This document shows positions 55,419-64,000 of a stretch of DNA of 64,000 bases, in pieces. The DNA comes from Glycine soja (lineage: Eukaryota > Streptophyta > Magnoliopsida > Fabales > Fabaceae). The translations under genes were made by a program, and so were the position numbers. The notes beneath the pieces are model-generated. The model did no database searches, had not been told where the DNA came from, and saw only the letters and a list, made by a program, of their open reading frames with translations. The stretch covers positions 17,875,731 through 17,939,730 of the forward strand of contig NC_041008.1 in assembly GCF_004193775.1 (NCBI RefSeq), read 5' to 3'. The stretch's first letter is position 1. Each line of letters starts with the position of its first letter.

Positions 55419-56157
55419 ATAAAAATAACTTTATACAAAAACTCTAAAATATAAACTACATTTTGCATATTCTCAAAATTCCTTTTTCATAATTTTCAAA
55501 TAAAAGAGCCTTAGTAAGAAGGAAACACGGTAAATAAAAACTAAAATTTGACAATTTTAAAATGAGGAAATGAATTTTCAAGAAAAAATATATATAATTA
55601 TAGTTTCTTGATTAAAGTTATGATGAAATGCATGTCTATAGATAATAAGTTATAAATTTTTTGAAATCTCAATATTAAGAACCCATGCTAAGAACTAGTG
55701 ACATACTATCAAGAACAATTCTTGCACATAAGAACCTGTGCTAAGAACTAGCGACAAAGATTGTCTTAACCAGCAGCCTTTGCCATGTCAGAACAGAAGG
55801 GAGAACCACTACAGCAGTATCTCGGAATTCAGTTGAAGAGGACATAACCGAAGATTGGGTCAAAGATTTGTTTCTACCCGTCCTCAGAAGTCAGAAAATG
55901 ATATAGCTCCTTGATTGTCTTTTGGTGTGTTAGGTTAGGCCTAGATGAATATTGTCCATAAATCAAAAACCAAGAATGCAAAGCAATAAAAGTGGTGAAC
56001 ACTTCAATTAATTCCAATGAAATGAGAATATAATATGGACTGTGATGAAAAGGTAACTTGTATTTACAAATGGATAAATTCCTGCAGAAACTGAGAATCA
56101 TAAAAATAAAATAATTAATGTTATAAGTTTGAATGAGCTTCTACTAATTGGCAATCA
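55419..56157. other. Intergenic sequence, 3' flank of the RING gene
   Basis: It includes a small tandem repeat at about 55678-55756 (AAGAACC, then TGCTAAGAACTAG, twice, about 50 bp apart). Otherwise unremarkable. Confidence 0.5.
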
Positions 56158-59100
56158 CTAGTGGTGATGATATATGGCATGGTGCATATAGGGTCTGGCT
56201 GTGAGAGGCAAACTTTCTATGTACATAAATAATCTTTTGAAATTCTCCTTGTTGATTGAAGCCAAGTCATTAATCTCACTGCTGCTAATGTAGATCCAAA
56301 GATCATCAGTGTTCACTCTTTTGAGACTGTCTCGACAGAAAGGACAAGACTGAGATCTTGCATGCCTAAACCAATAGAAAAAACAAGAATCCTTGTTAGA
56401 AGTGAAAAAAGGTATCATACAATAACGTATATAGTAGATTTACTTGCTGATACAGAGTTTGCCAGAAACCAATCACATTTCACATAAGAAAACAAAATTT
56501 AGTGTCATGATATTTCTGGTCCATTGAAAAAGTTTCATGAGGATGAATGCAATTATTTGACTACAGAATGCTATATGATCTGGAATAATATACCAGTGAG
56601 AAATACTGTAAGAAAATGAGCAACATTAGATTAGACAAGGCCTCCAGATTTCAAGTTTGCTTTAGACCGAACCACAAATACAACAATAATTTGCCAACTC
56701 ATTGGATTGCAATATGAGTATGACCCACATCAACCATGCAGGCAAGCAGCAGATTCTTTTTCAATATTCAGTTCTATTCTAGGCCTTAGTAAATATAGGT
56801 TTGCTTCTATTCCTCAAGACCAAAACTCAAGATTTCTTTGGCATCTGTCATAATCATTACATTATGAATGTTGATAACTAGTATGCTTCATTCATTTGTT
56901 TTTAGCCTTATTACCATTTAGAGCCTTTTTGTATTGACATTAAAATATGTCAAACATGAATCTAATGTGAGACAAGGATTCATGTTCAACATGCCACGGA
57001 AAGTGTAATCTATGTAAAACAAGCACAACCCTTAATCTTTAAAATTATTCTGTACTAAAATGTTGTCTCAATTCACTCACCAGTCTTCATAGCATTTCAT
57101 ACACATTGAATGATTGCAGTTGGGCAATACAACCTTGCTATTTATCTCCAAGCAAATACCACACTCTAATTCCCTCTCCATGTCAATTTCAGAAAGGTTT
57201 CCTTTGCTTGTCAAATCTTTAAGCTTATACTTAGTAGCACATAGATGTTTTTGTTTCCTGTCATCAACATCGGTGATTCCTCTGTGAAGTTGCAATAAAG
57301 AGGGAAACACCACGCCTGTTATGATAGTCAGAGTGTAAAAGTAATCACATTTGGATTGTGAAGCACTTTTCCAAAAGAAGTCAGGTAAAGATAATAAAGC
57401 TTATCATATGAATGCATCATGGCATTATTTCAATATGGCTATTCACTTACCATAGAACTCCCTTAGACTGGCTTTTCTTTCATAAATGGACATGGTTGTC
57501 TTCCCATCTTCATATGCCTGTGACAAACCCAATATGTACTAGAGTTTGAGGAATATGCACTGTGAAGGTAAAAACTTTCACAATATTAACCAATTAGAAA
57601 TTACTGTTGGTATGACTTTTAAGGTAATTTTGTAAAAGTCAACATGCCCAACATACATTATGGTTTCTAATTAGATGACAATATAAAACTACTTTACACA
57701 GTCATCATTGCATAGTCTATTTTGTCTATGTATTATTCACTAGCATAACAAAATAGTAACATTGGTTATGGTTACATTTTGCATTATCATATTTGATAAT
57801 GGAAAGTATGCTTTAAAAGGGTATGCTTAAAGGGAAAAAATAGATATATTAATAGACCAACTGAAGAAGCTGGAAAACACCTTGTATATAAGAATTCTGA
57901 TGAATCCTAAAGCTCCAGCAAGGTGACAATCAGTCCACTGAACCAGGAAAAGGAAGAATTGAGCAGCTGGGCTGTAGGACAATCTCAATTGGAAGCAGGC
58001 ACCACCACTTGGATACTCAGAAGCTCTGATTCAAACCATATTTAGCACAAACAATAGGTTAAAACTTCGAAATGATTTTATTTTTCCTTTCAACTTTTTG
58101 GTTGAGAAAATTTCAATAATGAATGAAGCAGTGAAAGAAATGGGCAGTCATGTAGATAAGCATTTAAAGTGGGCACATAAAAGCTTCTTTATCTCATTTT
58201 GTTGTGCTAGTAGTAGAAGTCTACACTGCATTAAGTGTTCAAACAAAAAAAATTGAAGGTTGGATCATCTCAGAGCATTAAAATGCAAATAAAATTGGAA
58301 GCTAGGAGTGACACAGGCAAGTTCAAGCATGTCTCATTGTTTTGTAGCCCAGTAATCTGCTATGCTTTTAAAAGACCCCATTCAAAAATTGAAAATTTTA
58401 TTTGCCAATATAAAGTGAAAATTTTGAATAGTATTTCAACTAGGCACAAAAAGCACCATCATTATACAAAAAAGAAATTAAAAAAGGAACAGATTTTAGT
58501 TGTGACATGATTGCGCTCCTCTTTACAAAAAGAGGAGGGGAACATTGCCACAAAATGATGTATCCCTGCCACGCTACAAGAAAACACCAAAAGAATTGAA
58601 CTGCCAATTGCTCAATAACCTTCAAAATAAAAACTTTATTTTAAAAAGAGGTTCAATAAAAAAACTTAATTAATTTCCTATTTTTTCTTCTCCGCCTCAA
58701 GCGTACCATTCACTGGTCTTCAATTTACACCAGCTTAACAATAGGAGGAAATTATTATAAAAAGAAGAACAAAACCATGACATTGGAAGATGTAAGGATG
58801 AACAGAACCAAACTATAATGAAAAAGAAAATAGAGTTTACATCTAAATAGCTCCATACAAGATTGCAGCCATTATAAGTTACAACCCACAATTTAGCATC
58901 CAAAAAGACCTTAAATTTAGCATCTTTTATCCAAAAGGGCAGATACTTTGGAAAAGGGTAGCACTTAAAGTGACGTAACGATAATCCAACACAATCATAA
59001 CCCAAAAGAAAAAAAGGAAAAAAAAAAAAAGAAGAAGAAAAACTTGTTTGGTTGAGAATGGAAAGAGAAAAAAAGAAGAAGGAAGAATTAGATTAATTTA

Positions 59101-59166
59101 CAGTGTGTTGGCAAACTGGATATCAGCTTCAAGAGCTTTGAGTGAATCCTTGAAAGACTTGCGCAT
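56158..59166 (-). CDS. RING-type E3 ubiquitin ligase, AIRP2-like
   Basis: Five exons join in frame to 239 aa: 59166-59102, 58025-57881, 57517-57451, 57315-57081 and 56365-56158. The C3HC4 RING is complete: Cys144, Cys147, Cys159, His161, Cys164, Cys167, Cys178 and Cys181. The N-terminal part (MRKSFKDSLKALEADIQFAN, SYSPAAQFFLFLVQWTDCH, GALGFIRILIYK) and the segment FPSLLQLHRGITDVDDRKQK match the Arabidopsis AIRP2 family, which is about 242 aa. Family members are cytosolic E3 ligases reported to promote abscisic acid and drought responses; that role here is inferred. The last residues (YMHHAIYHHH) differ from AIRP2. The two largest introns (59101-58026 and 57080-56366) show no transposon. No damage seen. 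Confidence 0.92.
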
Positions 59167-61510
59167 CTTTCCTTCTCCTTGTTCTTCTCTTCTCTTTGTC
59201 CTCCTATTCAGACCAAACCCCATTCACAAACTCTCACAAGTCACAACAACAAAAGTTACATGATAAACAAAAACCCACAAACAAATCCCGTGACACTTCT
59301 TCCCAATCCTAGTTCTATAGGAAATTAATACTATGTAAAACCCAACAACAAGTACCTCGTTTTACCCCTTCCTCGTACCAAATTAACCAGAAAAAAGTGA
59401 GCAGTTTCAGTGGAGAGAGAATGGGGAAAGTGAAAAAGGCGTTGGGCAGTTTAATTTGCTGGGTTTTCGCTTGAGCTACACGTAACTCGTTTGTTTTGTA
59501 TTTGTAATTTTGTACACTATAGTATACTTTACATGACCATAAGTAGTAGATGTATCTCAGGTCATCGTCATGGTTCCGATTCTCCCTCGAGAAATATCCT
59601 CTTCCTATTATCTTTAATGTATTAATATTTGAATATATTTAAATTTGTTTATCTCTTGATTAATTATCTAACAAGTTAGACAATTATCCACCAGTTACAA
59701 TTATTTATTAACTTTTATTTCTAGCGTTATCTATAAAAAAAATTATATCCATGACTCAAATCATTTGTAAAAACTACAACAACTTTTACAAACAATACAC
59801 TGTAAATTAATGATAAAGATATTTGAATTTTTTATCTCTTATCTATTAATTATTTACAAAATTGCACAATTATCTATCAGATATATTTATCTATTAATTT
59901 TTATCTCTAAGTTATCATGTATGATCTATAAGTGAAATCATTTCTAAAGATTATATGAATCCCTAAAAAATAAAAGATCTAAGATTTTAAGGGTGAAGAT
60001 TTTCTTAGACGAGAGGATCCAAGTAAAAATTACACCTAAGAGAATCCATTCCCCACGCCATGAATTTGTTTTTCCTCCTTTCCTCGAGATTCATTTTGCT
60101 CGCTTCCCCGTGATAAACGTTTCCACGAGAAATTCTTAATTGCTTTTTAAGCTCTCTTGCACACTTCGCTTTGTAGATGACAAATTCTCTTGATTTCTCA
60201 ATACTCCATTCATAAAATTTGTAGGTACTAAGAATTTTATAACAATTTGTGTATTTTAAGAAATTCTATATTCAGTCATTTTTTATAACAATTTACATGT
60301 ATTTTTATTTTTATTTAATTACCATAATTAAAGTCTTTTAAATTCCAAAATATTTTCAAAGTTTCAAATTCTTTGAATCTAATATGTATGGAACTAATTT
60401 ATTTATAAGAAAATACAAAATTAATCTTCAAATCATAATTTAATAATATTTAAATTGTATCGTAAATGTTTTGTGACAATCAAATATTCTCTCCCACAAA
60501 CTTGGTTTGCAATACAACTGAGTCATACTCATTATTTTTATTTTATGTTTTTCATCACAGTATTTATTTCATTACATTTTTTCTATTTCTCTTTCATAAA
60601 ATTTAAATATGGAGCGTTATCACAATTATTGTATTTTACTTGTTATGATTAAAAAATAATTAAAGATTTTTTTCATCTTTATAAATGTACTTTATTTTTT
60701 AATTATAATTTTTATAAACGTTTACATATTAAAAGTAATATTTATTACTACCATTATTTAATAGAGACGTGTCATATTATTTTTGTCATAAAAATAATTA
60801 TTCTCAAATAACACGTAAAGTAGCATTATTAAATATATGTAATCATTAAATTTTTGTAAGATCAATATTAGTAGTTAAAATTTAAAATATTAAAAAATAA
60901 TGTTTAAAAAATTAAAATTGTGAAGATTGAAATTTAAAATATATATTTGCTCAAAATATATTGTATCAATGTAATAATAAAATTAATAAATAAATCTTAT
61001 ACACTTCCCAATGGATTGCATTATTATAAAATGTATTTTTAAAAATAAAAGGAAAATAATTTATGTACCAATAGTATAATTTTTTTTAGATTATCATTTA
61101 ATTACTATAATTGATATATGTATAGTAAGAATATTGATTTTTACAATAATTATTATGTTGTTTTTAATTGATTAACAGTGTAATAAGTTTTATACTGAGA
61201 ATACTTAAAATTATTTGCTAGTTATTAAGTAATTAAAATGATAAGATATTTACTAGTTATTTATTGTGTTCTTTAAAGTATTTTTTATAGTACAAGTGAA
61301 ATGATAGGACATGTTAGCGATGCAATGCAAGAAAGATTTCTCTTGCTTCCAAAGCTTAACAATTGAATAAAAGGACTTAAAAATATCTCAAATAAGTTAA
61401 CAATTTATCTGTCGCCAATCTTCGTGTTTATTTATTTATTTGTTTTTGTTTTTCAGCTCACGGTCGCTTAAGTTACATCATTCGCAAAGAAGAGTCCACT
61501 AAATAAATAA
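59167..61510. other. RING gene 5' flank, then AT-rich desert
   Basis: 59167-59470 is mixed in composition and probably contains the leader and promoter of the RING gene. From 59500 on the sequence is AT-rich with no gene, RNA gene or clear repeat. Confidence 0.5.
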
Positions 61511-62400
61511 TAGTAAATTTTATAACTTTTTGTCCTTTCAGTTTATTTTTAATTTCGAATTTGGTCCCCGATAATTTAATTCACAAATTTAGTCTCACAG
61601 TTTTATAAATCCTACAAAATTGGTCTTGGAAGTCCGATTTGGACGTTCACCGTTAACCTCGGATGTTGATTGCCACGTGTCAAAGTCTGAATGGTTCCCT
61701 GTAAAGGCTTCATTTTTTTAGGTAAAATTACACTTTTAATCCCCCCATTTTTACTTCAATTTCGATTTTGGTCCACCTATAATTTAATTCATACATTTGG
61801 TCCCCAAGTTTTATAAATCTCTTTACAAATTCAGCCAAATTTTCTTAATGAAAAAATTGTATTTCAAATTTCAAACAAAAATACCATTGTCAAACATAGG
61901 TCACTTAAGCAGTCGTATACACATAATACCGTATGAGGGAGCAAAAAAAAAAAAGGGTTATTATAGAACCGATTAAAACTCCATAAAACTCATTTTAATC
62001 TAAGAAAAACTGTGATATGGATAACAATAAGCTATTATCACCATTCACCAGAAAACTATAGTTTGAAATCAGAGCAACTAGCTTGCTTCATCAGAAGCGA
62101 AGGACTAAATCTCACCATGGAAGTATCAAAATCAATCTGCACCAACGCATCCTCCAATTCAAACCTTTTTGTCGTATTTACATAAAATGAAGCATTTACA
62201 TATAACCACTCAGACGTTGACACGTGGCATTGACACGTGACCGTCAATGTCCGAGGTTAACAGTTAACGTCCAAATCGAACTTTCAGGACCAATTTTACA
62301 GAATTTATAAAACTGAGAGACCAAATTTGTGAATTAAATTATCGGAAGATCAAATCCAAAATTAGAAATAAATTAAGAAACAAAAAGCACAATTTTACCA
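61511..62400. mobile_element. Foldback element with about 190-bp inverted arms and a nested partial copy
   Basis: The left arm (about 61511-61699) is the reverse complement of the right arm (about 62213-62400). Shared words include ATAATTTAATTCACAAATTT, CCGATTTGGACGTT and GTTAACCTCGGA. A second, direct partial copy of the arm begins GGTAAAATTACAC at about 61721. No transposase is encoded. A clear target duplication was not found; 9-bp flanks differ (AATAAATAA against GACTTAAAT), so the superfamily is uncertain though the form resembles Mutator-like non-autonomous elements. Confidence 0.7.
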
Positions 62401-64000
62401 GACTTAAATTAGTTTAATGTTATTTTTAATTTATTTATGGTTAGAAATTAAAAATAATAATGATTAGATCCTATTAAATAATTTGGGTTCACACTCAATT
62501 TAGTGAGAACCCCACATATAATTTACCTAATGCTAAAAAATGTCTTCAAGAAAGTATTAAAAAAAAAGGTGTTTCTAACAATACTCTTTATCCATATTCG
62601 TTGTTGTCAGTTTTCCCTTTATCCATAAGAAATTGGAGTGTTGGACAAGGTTTTGTTGGATAATTTTATTATTTACAGCGGTTGAAGAGGATGCAAAATG
62701 CCAAAATCTCTTATATATGTTCAATCATCTTTCTTAATTAAAATTTTAGTTAGTTAATTTTCACGCACGCCACGACGGAATCTAATCCTAATGTTTTCTT
62801 TTGTCAAGAACAATTATGGATTAACGAATTCCTTGGCAAAAGAAAAAGATGAATTTTGGACTATACTTGCAAGTAACGTGTGAATCAGTTGTTGAAGAAG
62901 CTACGTTTCTTAACCCTGTGGATTTTAAAATGATTGTTGATGAGCCATGGAACATTTCGAATTTTGTTTCTTGTGGTTAACAACTACTGGTAAGTGGTAC
63001 CATAACATCTTTAATAAACCATTTGTGTTGGAATTTAGCATGAATGAACACATGGTAATTTCTTCTGGATAAGTTGTTCATAATTCTAGACGTCCTTGTT
63101 GCTAATCAAAAGCAGGGGTTACCAAAGGAAAATCTGGGAATGATTTATTTTTCTCTTACCAGACTCAATTTTGGTTGAGTCATTTATATGAATTCATTCT
63201 TAATTAAGTTTTGAAATATATGGAACGAAACTGGATTAATCCGATATTACGATATAGTAAATCATATATAAAAAAATGTAAACTTACATTAATATAATGA
63301 TACATATTTTAATATTATTATAAAAATAATATCATGTTATATAAAAAATTATTATCAGTACAAGATTGTTAAAAAAGTTTGCACTTTTTAAAAGAATGGA
63401 GGATACTGAATTGAGTTGGAACGACTTAAAGCATCACCTGAACACATTCTAAAAATATATCAAATCTAATTTCAAATCTCGAACCCATTCAAATTAACTT
63501 TGGCCTAGTTGAGTTAGTGAACGGATAGGATCTTGCTCAGTCTTAGTCTAAACTAAAGTGACCATTGATTGAAAGAAGTCATCATTTAAACAATTTTTAT
63601 TTGAGGACGAGGACATGCCAACCCCCCATTAATCAATCAGGGATGGGAAAAAGGGGAAATAAAATAAAATAAAAAAGGTACATAAGGTGGTATGTCAAGA
63701 ATAGCAAAGGCTAATTCTTTCTTGCACTAAACTGCTAGAAGCCTAGAACATATTAATTTGGTGTGACTGGAAAAGATCGAAAAAAACTGACATTTCTTTG
63801 CCAAGATGTTTTCTTGCATATTAACACCTGTACATTTCTTTTACACGTGTATACATGACACGGCAAACATGAATTGAATGACCTGCTAGAAACATTATCT
63901 AAGTTCAATTTTTTAATTTGAACTAGTATTGTTTAATTATCTTTACATGTGTATCAAAATAGTTTATAGATATGGTAATAGATCAGTATATATATAGTTC
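62401..64000. other. AT-rich intergenic sequence
   Basis: No gene recognised. A 43-codon plus-strand frame at 62849-62980 (contains VTCESVVEEATFLNPVDFKM) has somewhat protein-like composition but no known family; it may be a gene fragment. Confidence 0.5.

Overview
The window is nuclear DNA of a flowering plant. It is very AT-rich, with long intergenic deserts, split genes with GT-AG introns and many plant transposable elements. Five protein-coding genes can be assembled exon by exon, all on the minus strand. Their proteins and the mobile-element types suggest a dicot, most likely a legume such as soybean or a relative. That assignment rests on recognition, not on a database search.

Layout. 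1-5.2 kb: transposon debris, including a tandem array of small hairpins with a CACTA-type end, a probable Ty3/gypsy solo LTR, and a pair of related segments of which one carries a SINE and the other keeps the empty site. 5.2-10.7 kb: a receptor-like cytoplasmic kinase (six exons, 380 aa) whose largest intron holds a probable copia solo LTR. 10.7-27.6 kb: a gene desert with foldback elements, a possible RPA-like zinc-finger remnant, unidentified coding-like pieces, a fossil pararetrovirus (Caulimoviridae-like) fragment and an L1-type LINE remnant. 27.7-31.1 kb: a Ser/Pro/Arg-rich protein of the basic proline-rich (BPP) family (five exons, 515 aa). 33.2-34.8 kb: a Mutator-like long-TIR element with a perfect 9-bp target duplication. 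38.2-40.9 kb: a Yippee zinc-binding protein (five coding exons, 125 aa). 42.1-46.1 kb: a gypsy retrotransposon with two long LTRs and only about 0.5 kb left between them. 48.8-50.7 kb: mitochondrial inner membrane protease subunit 2-like (four exons, 167 aa). 52.5-55.4 kb: an RTE-type LINE, 5'-truncated, with a 12-bp target duplication and one in-frame stop. 56.2-59.2 kb: a RING E3 ligase of the AIRP2 type (five exons, 239 aa). 59.2-64 kb: AT-rich desert with a nested foldback element.

The five host genes belong to unrelated processes: kinase signalling, microtubule-associated basic protein, a Yippee zinc-binding protein, mitochondrial protein maturation and ubiquitin ligation linked to ABA responses. 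Nothing suggests a functional cluster. Exons were joined by hand from splice signals, reading-frame phase and family resemblance; every junction keeps frame. Untranslated regions, promoters and polyadenylation sites are mostly not resolved.

No wholly new biological system was recognised. The most informative items are evolutionary: the paired SINE-filled and empty sites, the two LTRs of one element that differ in microsatellite and minisatellite length, the hairpin array, and a LINE open frame whose start codon lies in flanking DNA.
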